DNA of 64,000 bases, from contig NZ_CP088261.1 in the NCBI RefSeq assembly GCF_021117345.1, positions 2,790,001 to 2,854,000 on the forward strand. Direction: 5' to 3'. The position numbers and the translations under genes were made by a program. This stretch comes from Microbacterium sp. cx-55 (lineage in GTDB: Bacteria; Actinomycetota; Actinomycetes; Actinomycetales; Microbacteriaceae). Of this stretch, positions 17,439-26,769 are shown piece after piece; positions within the stretch are counted from its first letter, which is position 1, and every line of letters begins with the position of its first letter. The notes beneath the pieces were generated by a model that was not told the origin of the DNA, did no database searches, and saw nothing but the letters and a program-made list of their open reading frames with translations.

Positions 17439-18191
17439 TCAGGCCGTGTCCGCGTCAAGAATCAGATCGGCGATCGGTCCCTCCGGGAGCGCGATCCACC
17501 CTTCCCGCGCGGCGAGCGCCGAGACGTCCGCCGGAGGAGCGGAGGACGTCCCGCGCGCAGCGCTGCGCGCAGCGAGCGCGGCGATCACGGCGTCGAACGC
17601 ATCCGCGGACGAGATCATCGCCGGCTCGAAATCGCCGACGTCCAGCCACGGCGCCGCATCCTGGATCGTGCGGAGCAGCCGGCGTCGATCCTCCGGATCG
17701 GTGCGATACCCGGCCGTCGCGAATCCCCACAACCGGAGCGACGCTCCCGGGTAGATCTCGACGACTCTCCCGCTTCCGGCCCGGTCGACCGGGATCCCCG
17801 CCTCGGCGATCCGGGCGAGCAATCCGGCGCAGCGCATCGCCGTCAGCCCCAAACGATCCGTCGATACGCTGAGCGGCCAGCGGCCCGTCCGTCGCCGGAC
17901 GTCGCGGTCGGTCTCGCGGAACGCGAGCGTTCGCCGCCAATCGATCCCGCCATCGACAGTGCGAGAATCCGCGGCATCGTTCGCATGCGCGTGAACGAAA
18001 CGCACGAACTCATCGGGCCAGCCGAAAGCGCAGTCGATGCCGACCTTGCCGACGCGTCGAGCAGCGTCGACGACCCGAGCGTCGTCGACGTCGAGCCGCA
18101 GGTCCACCACGGTGGCCGACGTTTGCCAGTCGATGATCGCCAGGGCTGTTCCTTTGCTCTGGGCGGCCAGGTCGACGCCCGCCGTCAACAC
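17439..18191 (-). CDS. DUF429 family protein
   Basis: DUF429 protein of 250 residues from a GTG at 18191. The family has an RNase H/actin-like fold often noted as a predicted nuclease. Here the acidic N-terminal motif AGVDLAAQSKGTALAIIDW, the inner VGKVGIDCAFGWPDEF, the FRETDRDVRRRTGRW segment and the late SSADAFDAVIAALAARSAA are typical. Catalytic activity has not been established for most members. It is divergent from a Y-family polymerase gene across 156 bp, a context that suggests but does not prove a nucleic-acid role. An open frame extends upstream to 18845, which is antisense to the polymerase and not real. Confidence 0.82.
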   Translation of the reverse strand: MLTAGVDLAAQSKGTALAIIDWQTSATVVDLRLDVDDARVVDAARRVGKVGIDCAFGWPDEFVRFVHAHANDAADSRTVDGGIDWRRTLAFRETDRDVRRRTGRWPLSVSTDRLGLTAMRCAGLLARIAEAGIPVDRAGSGRVVEIYPGASLRLWGFATAGYRTDPEDRRRLLRTIQDAAPWLDVGDFEPAMISSADAFDAVIAALAARSAARGTSSAPPADVSALAAREGWIALPEGPIADLILDADTA

Positions 18192-18347
18192 TCTCGACCT
18201 GCGCTCTCGGAGGAAGTCACCACGCCATCCTCTCCCGGAGGAGAGTGCGTTCGGCGGATGCCCGGATGCAGACGGCCCGCTGCGAGAATGGGGCGAGGAC
18301 CGCAGGGATCGCCTCACGGAGCGCATTCTCACGAGGAGGAGACGTCG

Positions 18348-19388
18348 ATGGTGGGGCCGATTCTGCACGTCGACGCAGATTCCTTCTTCGCATCCGTCGC
18401 GATGCGCCGACGTCCCGATCTGTACGAAGTGCCGTTCGCGGTCGTCGCCCACGTCTACATCGCGAGCGCGAACTACCCCGCCCGCGCCCGCGGCGTGACT
18501 TCCGGCCAGCTCGTCCACGAGGCCGTCGCGGCGTGCCCCGATCTCGTCTTGCAAGACGTCGATCGAGACGAAGTGGAGTCGGTGAGCGACCACCTCTTCG
18601 ACATCTTCGGCCGCCACGCCGTCAGCGTCGAACCCGGCTCGCTCGAGGAGGCGTTCCTCGACGTCGGGGCACGAGACGGGACGGCCGCGATCGCCGCGGC
18701 TCGGGCCATCCGCGCCGAGACGAGCACCACCCTCGGCATTCCGGTCAGTGTCGGCGTCGCCCGGACGCGGCTGATGGCCAAGCTCGCGTCCCGCCGCGCC
18801 AAGCCCGACGGGATCTACACGATCGGGCCGCCCGAAGAGCGACACCTGCGCGCCACGCTCCCACTCTCCGAGGTGTGGGGCATCGGCGCCAAGACCATCG
18901 AACGCCTCCGATTGTCGGGGTACGGCACCCTCGGCGAGCTCTCGACCGCATCCGACGAGGAACTCCGTCGGGTCTGTGGCGTGACCATGTCGCGACGACT
19001 CACCGCCATTCGCGCGGGTACCGACGAGTCGGCCGTTCGAGGACTCGACCGTCGCACGTCACTGTCGTCCGAGGGCGCGATCTCGGGTTTCGGCCGCGCC
19101 GATCTCCTCCCCGCCGACCTCGTGCAGCAGTGCGTTCGGCGCGTCTGTCACCGTGCGACGAGAGCCGGACTCCTCGCCTCGACGCTGTCGCTGTCATTGC
19201 GCCTCACGTCATCCCGGAGCCTCGCGCCGCTCAAGGCCGGTGCGCCCGTGCCGACCGACAATGCCGCGACCTGGACAACCATCGCCCGCACCCTACTGAC
19301 CCGCGGCCCGGCGGCCGGAGTGACCGGCGTACGCGTCACGCTGAGCGGCCTGATCGCCGCGGAGGACGTGACCCCGCCGCTCTTCTGA
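18348..19388 (+). CDS. Y-family DNA polymerase, altered catalytic motif
   Basis: Translesion DNA polymerase of the DinB/Pol IV group, 346 residues. ATG at 18348 has GAGGAGGAG seven bases upstream. HVDADSFFASV (Asp9 metal ligand, Phe steric gate) and ASANYPARARGV are well conserved, as is GVARTRLMAKLAS. The second metal motif reads PGSLEEAFLDV instead of the usual SxDEA, so the canonical Asp is Glu100 followed by the conserved Glu101. The thumb HhH-like VWGIGAKTIERLRLSGYGT and little-finger domain are present. The protein ends in TPPLF, possibly a degenerate beta-clamp-binding tail. No actinobacterial SOS box (TCGAAC-type) was seen upstream. It could be a low-activity polymerase or an accessory protein like ImuB. 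Confidence 0.85.
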   Translation: MVGPILHVDADSFFASVAMRRRPDLYEVPFAVVAHVYIASANYPARARGVTSGQLVHEAVAACPDLVLQDVDRDEVESVSDHLFDIFGRHAVSVEPGSLEEAFLDVGARDGTAAIAAARAIRAETSTTLGIPVSVGVARTRLMAKLASRRAKPDGIYTIGPPEERHLRATLPLSEVWGIGAKTIERLRLSGYGTLGELSTASDEELRRVCGVTMSRRLTAIRAGTDESAVRGLDRRTSLSSEGAISGFGRADLLPADLVQQCVRRVCHRATRAGLLASTLSLSLRLTSSRSLAPLKAGAPVPTDNAATWTTIARTLLTRGPAAGVTGVRVTLSGLIAAEDVTPPLF

Positions 19389-19512
19389 CCGACCTCTGCC
19401 CGCGAGCCGGGCGAGTACGATCAAGAGTGAGCGGTCTCACTTTCGGCTGACGCCGGGGACGCGCTGCCCTGCGCCACACCGGCGCCACTCGCCGTCCTCC
19501 CGAAAGTTGCTC

Positions 19513-20451
19513 GTGCACGCCGCTGCCCCCTCACCCCTGGACGGAACCGACGCAGCACTCGCGGCCCGCTCGCAAGGCAGCACTCTTCCGGCACGGGTGG
19601 CTCGTTACGTGTCGATGACGAAACCCCGCGTGCTCGCCGGGAACGTCCTCACCACCGCCGCGGGCTTCGCTCTCTCCAGCGCCGGCGCGTTCCGTCTCGA
19701 TGGCTTCCTGACCGTCACCATCGGGACGACGCTGATCATCGCGTCCGCCTGTGTGGTCAACAACGTCCTCGACCGCGACATCGACCAGTCCATGGCCCGC
19801 ACGAAACAGCGCGCGACGGTCACCGGAGCGGTCTCCGCCCGCGCGGCCAGCATCTTCGCCGCGGTCCTGGGACTTACCGGTCTCGCGATACTGCTGTGGA
19901 TGTCGGGCTTGCTGGTGGCCGCGATCGGCGTCATCGGGTTCATCGTCTACGTGTTCCTGTACGGAATGTGGTCGAAGCGCATGTCCCGCCACGGCACACT
20001 CGTCGGCAGCGTGTCGGGGGCGATCCCCGTGCTCGCGGGGTGCGTGGCAGCATCCGGGACAATCGACGCGACCGCACTCGTCGCTTTTCTGATGATGTTC
20101 TTCTGGCAGGAACCCGAGTTCTACTCGATCGCGATCTATCGGCGTGACGAGTACGCGGCCGCGGGCGTTCCCGTTGTGTCCGTCACCCGCGGAATCCCCC
20201 ACACGAAGCGGCTGATCGTCCTCTACACGGCCCTTTTCAGCGTGAGCACACTCGCGCTTCCGCTCGTCGCCTCCGTCGGGATCGTCTACACCGTCGTCAT
20301 GGGCGCCGTCTGCGTCGCCTGGATGGGGATCGCCCTCGCCGGTCTTCGCACACGCGACGACGAGCGTTGGGCGCGGGGAAATTTCCGCTTCTCACTCTGG
20401 GTCGTCATGATCATGTGCGCGGCGTTCGTGGTGGGCCCGCTTCTGCCCTGA
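19513..20451 (+). CDS. ctaB: Protoheme IX farnesyltransferase (haem O synthase)
   Basis: UbiA-family prenyltransferase that attaches farnesyl to protohaem for aa3-type cytochrome oxidase; 312 residues with about nine membrane segments. The first Asp-rich motif NNVLDRDIDQSMARTKQR (about 83-100) matches the haem O synthase signature. The second conserved region is FFWQEPEFYSIAIYRRDEYA. I chose the GTG at 19513, six bases after GAAAG, over the TTG at 19507. No ctaA, transketolase or cytochrome oxidase gene is adjacent. An AGTGAG-N4-CTCACT dyad at 19426-19441 lies upstream and may be an operator. The gene is commonly named ctaB or cyoE. Confidence 0.92.
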   Translation: MHAAAPSPLDGTDAALAARSQGSTLPARVARYVSMTKPRVLAGNVLTTAAGFALSSAGAFRLDGFLTVTIGTTLIIASACVVNNVLDRDIDQSMARTKQRATVTGAVSARAASIFAAVLGLTGLAILLWMSGLLVAAIGVIGFIVYVFLYGMWSKRMSRHGTLVGSVSGAIPVLAGCVAASGTIDATALVAFLMMFFWQEPEFYSIAIYRRDEYAAAGVPVVSVTRGIPHTKRLIVLYTALFSVSTLALPLVASVGIVYTVVMGAVCVAWMGIALAGLRTRDDERWARGNFRFSLWVVMIMCAAFVVGPLLP

Positions 20452-20554
20452 CTCCTTCCTGCTGCGCAGGAATGTCGGTGATCCTCGTCGCCCAACGGCT
20501 CCCTGCGCAGACGGAATCCCGACCGACGCATGCCCGCGACGGCAGACCATCGGT

Positions 20555-20589
20555 GACAGTTCATGCGGCGAGAACGACAGATTGTGCGG
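20555..20589 (+). promoter_or_regulatory. Putative LytTR-type direct repeat operator
   Basis: Two 9-bp direct repeats, CAGTTCATG at 20557-20565 and CAGATTGTG at 20578-20586, are 21 bp apart start to start (two helical turns). Both are preceded by GA and followed by CGG. AgrA-like LytTR regulators bind imperfect repeats with this core and spacing. A similar pair lies upstream of the GtrA paralogue at 30598-30627, and both are followed by GGGCGACC. The second repeat ends about 111 bp before the GH3 start. Confidence 0.55.
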
Positions 20590-20697
20590 CAGAGCGGGCG
20601 ACCAGCGCACGCCACGATGAAATGACTGCTGGCACCGCTGCGCCGATGCAGGGTACCGATCTCCATCGTCGGAGATCTGCACACAGAGGAGTACACA

Positions 20698-23604
20698 GTG
20701 AGTTCAGCGACGGCTAAGCGGCCGATGTCGAACAAGAAGTTTCTCGCCATCTGGATCCCGATCGTCGCCGTGGTGGCCATCGTGGCCATCGGCGCGAACA
20801 TCGCGATCGGCATGTTCCGAGGCGCGATCGAGTCGTACATGGGGGCCGGGACCTACGACATCAGCAATACCGCTGAAGGATCGGAGCTCGACACCGACTA
20901 CTACGGCGCCGACTACGAGACCGTCGATGACGCCAAAGCGGCATCCAGCGCTCTCGTCGAAGAGATCGCCGGCGAGGGAATGACCCTGGTCAAGAACAAC
21001 GGCACGCTCCCGCTCGCTGCGGGCGCCGTCACTCTGCTGGGTCGCGGAGCAGCCGATCCCGTCTACGGCGGCTCCGGCTCCGGCACCGCCGACACCCGGA
21101 CGGCGATCAACATCCGCGCGGGCGTCGAGAACGGCGGGTTCACCGTCAACGGAACCGTCTACGACCAGCTCGCCGCGTTCGCAGAAGCGAACCCTGCGGC
21201 CGAGGGCGGACGCACCAACATCGTGATGGACAAGCCCGACGAGTCCAACTACAACATCGGCGAGATGCCGGTGGACCAGTACACGCAGGAATCCGTCGAC
21301 AGCTTCGCCGAGTTCGGTGACGCGGCGGTCGTCGTCATCGCCCGCGGCGGCGGCGAGGGCGGCGATCTGGCGACGAACATGGAGCAGTGGGATGAGAACG
21401 CCGAGCCCGGCCAGCACCAGCTCGAGCTGAACAAAGACGAGAAGGACCTCCTCGAACTCGCGAAGTCGAACTTCGACAACGTGGTCGTCGTCGTCAACGC
21501 GTCGACCTCGCTCGAGCTCGGTGCACTCCAGGACGATGAGGGCATCGACGGCGTTCTTCTCGCCGGATCTCCCGGTGCCGTCGGCTTCGGCGCCCTCGGC
21601 CCGATCCTCGCCGGCGAAATCAACCCGTCCGGCCGCACGGTCGACATCTTCTCGAGCGATTTCACCGCCGACCCGACGTTCGCCAACTTCGGCGACTACG
21701 CCTACAGCAACGTCGACGACGCCTACTTCGTGGACTACGAAGAGGGCATCTACGTCGGATACCGCTACTACGAGACGGCGGCCGTCGAAGGCTTCATCGA
21801 CTACGACGAGGCTGTCGTCTACCCGTTCGGCTACGGCCTGAGCTACACGGAGTTCGACTACGCGGTGACGGGGCAGAGCCTCGGAGCCACCGACGGAGAG
21901 ATCTCCGTGGACGTCGAGGTCACCAACAGCGGTGACACAGCGGGCAAGGACGTCGTGCAGCTCTACTACACGGCGCCCTACACTCCCGGCGGCATCGAGA
22001 AGTCGTCCGTCGTGCTCGGCTCGTTCGCGAAGACCGATGTCCTCGAGCCCGGCGCATCCGAGACCGTGACGCTCAGCATCCCGGTCGAGCAGATGGCTTC
22101 TTACGACAGCGAAGGCGCCGGAGCGTACGTGCTCGATGCGGGCACTTACGAGATCAAGGTGCAGACCGACTCGCACACGGTCGCGCCGGGGACCTCCCCG
22201 ATCGCATACACCGTCGCCGAGACGGTCGCGTACACCGACGGTCGAGCCAGTGACGAGACCCCGGCGACGAACCAGTTCGCCGAAGCGACGGCGCCGTTCA
22301 CCGACGGCACTCTGACCGAGTTCTCGCGCGCGGACTTCGCCGGAACCTTCCCGAACGCCCCCGAGGGCGACGACCTCGTGGCGAACGACGCGACTCTCGC
22401 CGCGTTCGCTCCGTACGACGCCGCGGCTGCGGCAGAGGAGAACGGCGACGTCGAGGCACCGACCTGGGGCGCCGACGGCGACCTGTCGCTCATCGACATG
22501 CGCGGGCTCGCCTGGGACGACCCGGCCTGGGAATCGTTCCTCGACCAGCTCGAACTAGCCGACATCGTCGACATGCTCACCTCGGGTGCGTACAACACGG
22601 CCGGGCTCCCGGAGATCGGCAAGATCCGCACGAACGACCTCGACGGTCCCGCCGGATTCAGCTCGTTCATCAACCCGGACCTGTGGACCGGCACCGCGTT
22701 CCCGTCCGAGTACCTGCTGGGCCAGACGTGGAACGTGGATCTCGCCGAAAAGATGGGCGTCGCGATCGGCAACGAGGCGCTGACGATGGGCGCGAACGGC
22801 TGGTACGCGCCCGCCGCGAACCTTCATCGCTCGCCGTTCGCGGGTCGCAACTTCGAGTACTACTCCGAAGACCCGACCCTGTCGGGGATGCTGGCGACCG
22901 CCGCCGTCGACGGTGCGCTGACGAAGGGCGTCTACTCCTTCACGAAGCACTTCGCGATGAACGATCAGGAGACCAACCGTGTCAACGGCATGGGCATCGC
23001 GACGTGGGCCACGGAGCAGACCATCCGCGAGATCTACCTGAAGCCGTTCGAGATGATCGTCAAGGACGCCTCAGGGGAACTCAGCTGGTATGACGCGGAC
23101 AACCAGAAGCAGACCACCGAGATCGGCGCGACGGCCATGATGAGCTCGTTCAACCGCATCGGGGCCACCTGGGCGGGCGGCTCGTCCGCGCTGATGCACG
23201 ACGTGCTCCGCGAGGAGTGGGGCTTCACCGGCTTCGTCATCACGGACTTCAACCTGTACCCGTACATGTATGTCGATGAGGCGTGGGCCGCACGCGGAAC
23301 CGATCACATGCTGACCTTCTCGGGCACGAAGACCGTCGACGACACGGAGAGCGCATTCGCGCAGTCGAACATCCGGTACGCCGCGCACAACGTGCTGTAC
23401 ACGGTCGCCAACTCCAACGCCGTCAACGGCATGGCCCCGGGCGCGACCCTGGCCTACCAGCCGGCCGCGTGGGAGATCTGGGTGACCGTGGTCACGGTCG
23501 TCCTCGGGGCACTGATCGTCGCCGGCATCGTCTGGATGGTGGTTCGCGTGCGTCGCCACCGCCGCCGCCCCGTCGTCACCACAGAAGACACCGCGTCGGC
23601 CTGA
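20698..23604 (+). CDS. Permuted GH3 glycoside hydrolase, double membrane anchor
   Basis: Glycoside hydrolase family 3 protein of 968 residues with inverted domain order. After an N-terminal membrane helix (about 15-40, LAIWIPIVAVVAIVAIGANI) comes the GH3 C-terminal-type alpha/beta sandwich (MTLVKNNGTLPLAAG, YGGSGSGTADT). A fibronectin-III-like domain follows (about 390-490, YYTAPYTPGGIEKSSVVLGS). The catalytic TIM barrel comes last (about 600-900). Barrel motifs are NDLDGPAGFS, SPFAGRNFEYYSEDP, FTKHFAMNDQE and GFTGFVITDFN, where Asp850 is the predicted nucleophile. A C-terminal helix (VTVVTVVLGALIVAGIVWMV) plus basic tail closes the protein, so the body is expected outside, tethered at both ends. 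GAGGAG precedes the GTG start. Inverted GH3 enzymes are known in some Firmicutes; specificity here is unknown. Confidence 0.88.
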   Translation: MSSATAKRPMSNKKFLAIWIPIVAVVAIVAIGANIAIGMFRGAIESYMGAGTYDISNTAEGSELDTDYYGADYETVDDAKAASSALVEEIAGEGMTLVKNNGTLPLAAGAVTLLGRGAADPVYGGSGSGTADTRTAINIRAGVENGGFTVNGTVYDQLAAFAEANPAAEGGRTNIVMDKPDESNYNIGEMPVDQYTQESVDSFAEFGDAAVVVIARGGGEGGDLATNMEQWDENAEPGQHQLELNKDEKDLLELAKSNFDNVVVVVNASTSLELGALQDDEGIDGVLLAGSPGAVGFGALGPILAGEINPSGRTVDIFSSDFTADPTFANFGDYAYSNVDDAYFVDYEEGIYVGYRYYETAAVEGFIDYDEAVVYPFGYGLSYTEFDYAVTGQSLGATDGEISVDVEVTNSGDTAGKDVVQLYYTAPYTPGGIEKSSVVLGSFAKTDVLEPGASETVTLSIPVEQMASYDSEGAGAYVLDAGTYEIKVQTDSHTVAPGTSPIAYTVAETVAYTDGRASDETPATNQFAEATAPFTDGTLTEFSRADFAGTFPNAPEGDDLVANDATLAAFAPYDAAAAAEENGDVEAPTWGADGDLSLIDMRGLAWDDPAWESFLDQLELADIVDMLTSGAYNTAGLPEIGKIRTNDLDGPAGFSSFINPDLWTGTAFPSEYLLGQTWNVDLAEKMGVAIGNEALTMGANGWYAPAANLHRSPFAGRNFEYYSEDPTLSGMLATAAVDGALTKGVYSFTKHFAMNDQETNRVNGMGIATWATEQTIREIYLKPFEMIVKDASGELSWYDADNQKQTTEIGATAMMSSFNRIGATWAGGSSALMHDVLREEWGFTGFVITDFNLYPYMYVDEAWAARGTDHMLTFSGTKTVDDTESAFAQSNIRYAAHNVLYTVANSNAVNGMAPGATLAYQPAAWEIWVTVVTVVLGALIVAGIVWMVVRVRRHRRRPVVTTEDTASA

Positions 23605-23622
23605 TCTCGGTCCGACACCGAA

Positions 23623-23657
23623 CGGGGCCGGGCGAGGTCTCCCCTCACCCGGCCCCG
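23623..23657 (+). terminator. GC-rich hairpin between the GH3 genes
   Basis: A 10-bp perfect inverted repeat (CGGGGCCGGG at 23623-23632, CCCGGCCCCG at 23648-23657) with a 15-base loop lies between the two GH3 genes. No T tract follows, so it may be a partial terminator or an mRNA-stabilising hairpin that sets the ratio of the membrane GH3 to the downstream genes. Confidence 0.5.
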
Positions 23658-23673
23658 AACAGAAAGAACCATC

Positions 23674-26130
23674 GTGACTGACGTGAACGACACACTGGCG
23701 GACTTGAGCCTCACGGAGAAGGCTGCTCTGCTGAGCGGCGAGAACACGTGGCAGACGCGCGCCATCCCCGCACTCGGGGTTCCGCGCATCTGGATGGCCG
23801 ACGGTCCGCACGGGGTGCGCAAGCAGATCGGGTCCGCCGATCACCTCGGCATCAACGGCTCCGAGCCCGCCACCTGTTTCCCGACCGCGGCCACGGTCGC
23901 CAACAGCTGGGACGAGTCACTAGCGGAGGAGATCGGCGCCGCACTGGGGCGCGAGGCGTCCGAACAGGGCGTGCACGTGCTCCTCGGGCCCGGCCTGAAC
24001 ATCAAGCGCAGCCCGCTCGGCGGGCGCAACTTCGAGTACTTCTCCGAAGACCCCGAGCTCGCCGGACGACTCGCCGCCGCCTACGTCCGCGGTATCCAGT
24101 CCGAGGGCGTCGCCGCATCTCCCAAGCATTTCGCCGTCAACAGCCAAGAACTCCGCCGCATGGTCAGCGACTCCATCGTCGACGAACGCACCCTCCGCGA
24201 GCTGTACCTCACGGCGTTCGAGATCGTCGTCCAGGAATCCGCCCCGTGGACGGTCATGAGTTCGTACAACCTCGTGAACGGCGAGTACGCGCACGAGAAC
24301 ACCCACCTTCTCCAGCACGTCCTGCGCGACGAATGGGGCTTCGGCGGGGCCGTCGTCTCCGACTGGGGCGGCAGCAACGACGCCGTGGCCGCCGTTCGCG
24401 CCGGCGGCACGATCGAGATGCCCTCCCCCGGTTTCGATTCCGCACGGGAGATCGAAGCGGCCGTGCGTTCGGGTGCTCTCGACGAAGCCGACCTCGATGC
24501 GCGGGTGCGCGAGGTCCTGACGCTCGTAGCACGGGTGACGGCTCGCCCCGTCCCCGCCTCCGTCGACGTCACCGCCCATCGCGCGCTCGCACGCCGCGCT
24601 GCCGCCGAATCCGCCGTTCTCCTTCGCAACGAGAACCGGATGCTGCCGCTCGCTACGGGCACTCGCGTCGCACTGATCGGTGATTTCGCGACCACGCCGC
24701 GCTACCAGGGCGCCGGTTCGTCGCTCGTGAACGCGCGGGACGTCTCCACTCTCGCGCAGGCGCTCGGAGCCAGCACGCTCGACCTCGTCGGCACCGCCCG
24801 CGGATTCCGCCGCGACGGCGTCGCCGATGCCGCGCTCGTCTCGGAGGCGCGAAGCCTGGCCGCATCCGCCGACGTGGTGATCCTCACGCTCGGACTTCCG
24901 GAGATCGCCGAGTCCGAGGGCTCTGACCGCGTCACGCTTGCCCTGCCGGCCGACCAGATCGCCCTCATGAACTCCGTCGCCGCCGTGAACGCACGTGTCG
25001 TGGTCGTGCTGAGCGCCGGTGGGGTGGTCGAGGTCCCGGCACTCGATGGTGCCGCCGCTCTCGTGCACGGTTACCTCGGCGGTGAGGCCGGTGCCGAGGG
25101 CATGGCTGATGTCCTCACCGGCGTCGCCGAGCCCGGAGGACGTCTGTCCGAGTCGATGCCCCTCCGACTCGCGGACACCCCGACCGCGGGGAGGTTCCCC
25201 AGTACCGCCCGCACCGCCGAGTACCGCGAAGCGCTCTCGGTCGGCTACCGCTGGTACGACGCATCCGGCACTCCCGTTGCCTTCCCGTTCGGATTCGGGC
25301 TCGGCTACACGACCTTTGCGTACAGCGACCTCCGGGTGCAGAACGGCATCGTGACGGTGACCGTCACGAACACCGGCGAGCGCGCCGGTAGCGATGTCGT
25401 GCAGGTCTACGTCGGGCGTTCCACGCCGAGCCGGATGCCGCGGCCCACGCGCGAGCTGAAAGGCTTCTCGAAGGTGCGCCTCGAGCCCGGCGCGTCGACG
25501 ACCGTGCGTGTGCCGCTCGGCGACCGCGCCTTCCGCTACTTCGACGTCGATCTCGGCTCGTGGCAGGTCGAGGGCGGCGAGTACGACGTCTCGGTCGGGC
25601 ACCACTCGGGCGATCACACGCTGTCGGAGACGGTGCACGTCGAGGAGTCGATCTCCGAGGGTGCGGCCGCGAGCGATCAGCACGCGGCGCGTGCGGAGGC
25701 GGGGCGAGTGCTCACCGATTCCGAGTTCGCCGCGCTCCTCGGCCACGACGTGCCGGCACCGGGCTGGGGAAGCGGTCCGCTCGGCTACAACGATCCGATC
25801 GACCGCATCTCGACGTCGAAGAGCGCGCTGGTGCGGCTCGTGTTCCGCATCCTCGACCGGCGCCGCCGCAAGGCAGAGGCGTCGGGGCACCCCGATCTCA
25901 ACATCCTGTTCATGTTCAATGCGCCGTTCCGCGTGCTGTCGAAGATGAGTGGCGGCCTCGCCACCCGTCGCCTCACCGAAGCCGTCCTCACGGTCGTCAA
26001 CGGTCAGGTCGTCCGCGGCGTGGGAGCGGTCGTGTCCGCCTACTTCCGCGGGCGACGTCTCGAGAAGACGAGCCGTGAGCGCTTCCGCGCCGCATCCGAA
26101 CGCCCCCGCACGACTCGAAGGAGCCGGTGA
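23674..26130 (+). CDS. GH3 family beta-glycosidase (cytosolic)
   Basis: Canonical-order GH3 enzyme of 818 residues without signal peptide. The barrel domain carries WMADGPHGVRKQ, LLGPGLNIKRSPLGGRNFEY, SPKHFAVNSQE and AVVSDWGG, where Asp230 is the predicted nucleophile. The alpha/beta sandwich follows (about 310-560), then a fibronectin-III-like domain (GSDVVQVYVGRSTPSRMPRP). About 160 extra residues form a basic C-terminal domain (MFNAPFRVLSKMSGGLATRR) beyond the usual end. The GTG at 23674 has AGAAAG upstream. It likely hydrolyses short beta-glucosides or related oligosaccharides inside the cell, complementing the surface-anchored permuted GH3. Its stop overlaps the start of the GtrA-like gene. 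Confidence 0.9.
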   Translation: MTDVNDTLADLSLTEKAALLSGENTWQTRAIPALGVPRIWMADGPHGVRKQIGSADHLGINGSEPATCFPTAATVANSWDESLAEEIGAALGREASEQGVHVLLGPGLNIKRSPLGGRNFEYFSEDPELAGRLAAAYVRGIQSEGVAASPKHFAVNSQELRRMVSDSIVDERTLRELYLTAFEIVVQESAPWTVMSSYNLVNGEYAHENTHLLQHVLRDEWGFGGAVVSDWGGSNDAVAAVRAGGTIEMPSPGFDSAREIEAAVRSGALDEADLDARVREVLTLVARVTARPVPASVDVTAHRALARRAAAESAVLLRNENRMLPLATGTRVALIGDFATTPRYQGAGSSLVNARDVSTLAQALGASTLDLVGTARGFRRDGVADAALVSEARSLAASADVVILTLGLPEIAESEGSDRVTLALPADQIALMNSVAAVNARVVVVLSAGGVVEVPALDGAAALVHGYLGGEAGAEGMADVLTGVAEPGGRLSESMPLRLADTPTAGRFPSTARTAEYREALSVGYRWYDASGTPVAFPFGFGLGYTTFAYSDLRVQNGIVTVTVTNTGERAGSDVVQVYVGRSTPSRMPRPTRELKGFSKVRLEPGASTTVRVPLGDRAFRYFDVDLGSWQVEGGEYDVSVGHHSGDHTLSETVHVEESISEGAAASDQHAARAEAGRVLTDSEFAALLGHDVPAPGWGSGPLGYNDPIDRISTSKSALVRLVFRILDRRRRKAEASGHPDLNILFMFNAPFRVLSKMSGGLATRRLTEAVLTVVNGQVVRGVGAVVSAYFRGRRLEKTSRERFRAASERPRTTRRSR

Positions 26131-26750
26131 TGTTCACCGCCATCAAAACCCGCTGGACCACATTCGCGGACGGTCACCCGGAGCTGTCGAAGTTCCTGAT
26201 GTTCTTCGTCTTCTCCAACGGCGTGACCCTCCTGCAGATCGCGCTCATGCCCCTGTTCCGCTGGGGATTCGACGCGTTCAGCGATCTCACGCAGGTCTCG
26301 TTCCAGGTGCTGCCCATCGGGTCGAACGTGGACGGCAGCCAGTACTACATGTTCAACTACGCCGCGGGTCCGCTCCCTGAAGGCGGCGGCGGCCTGTCGT
26401 ACTTCCTGTCGGTGCAGATCACGCTGCTGATCGCACAGGTGATCAACTTCTTCCTGCAGCGCAACATCACCTTCAAATCGAACACCTCGGCCTGGGTCGC
26501 TGCCGGGTGGTACACGCTCGCGTACGTCGTGATCACGTTCGTCGCGGCCGCGGCGCAGGGTTTCTACAAGGCACCCATCTACGATTTGCTCATGAACATC
26601 TGGGGCTGGGGCGCGACCGGCGCGGTCGTCGCCGACGTCATCACGGTGATCATCAACTCGGCCATCTCGTTCTGGGTGTTCTACCCGATCTTCAAAGTCA
26701 TCTTCCGGCAGAAGACCGTCGAGCCGACGCTCACCGGCGCCTCCGCTTGA
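26130..26750 (+). CDS. GtrA-like membrane protein, copy 1
   Basis: Four-helix membrane protein of 206 residues resembling GtrA, the family implicated in moving undecaprenyl- or polyprenyl-linked sugars across the membrane. Helices lie near FLMFFVFSNGVTLLQIALMP, YFLSVQITLLIAQVINFFLQ, WYTLAYVVITFVAAAAQGFY and VITVIINSAISFWVFYPIF. The hallmark NFFLQRNITFKS follows helix 2. A 35-residue loop between helices 1 and 2 makes it longer than classical GtrA (about 120-150). AAGGAG lies six bases before the ATG, which overlaps the GH3 stop; a GTG at 26127 is possible. A close paralogue is encoded on the other strand at 29871-30509. Confidence 0.82.
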   Translation: MFTAIKTRWTTFADGHPELSKFLMFFVFSNGVTLLQIALMPLFRWGFDAFSDLTQVSFQVLPIGSNVDGSQYYMFNYAAGPLPEGGGGLSYFLSVQITLLIAQVINFFLQRNITFKSNTSAWVAAGWYTLAYVVITFVAAAAQGFYKAPIYDLLMNIWGWGATGAVVADVITVIINSAISFWVFYPIFKVIFRQKTVEPTLTGASA

Positions 26751-26769
26751 CCCGCCCGCAACACCTCGA

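Noticed and set aside
18192..18347. SOS (LexA) box before the Y-family polymerase
   Set aside because: No TCGAAC-N4-GTTCGA-like dyad could be found in the interval.
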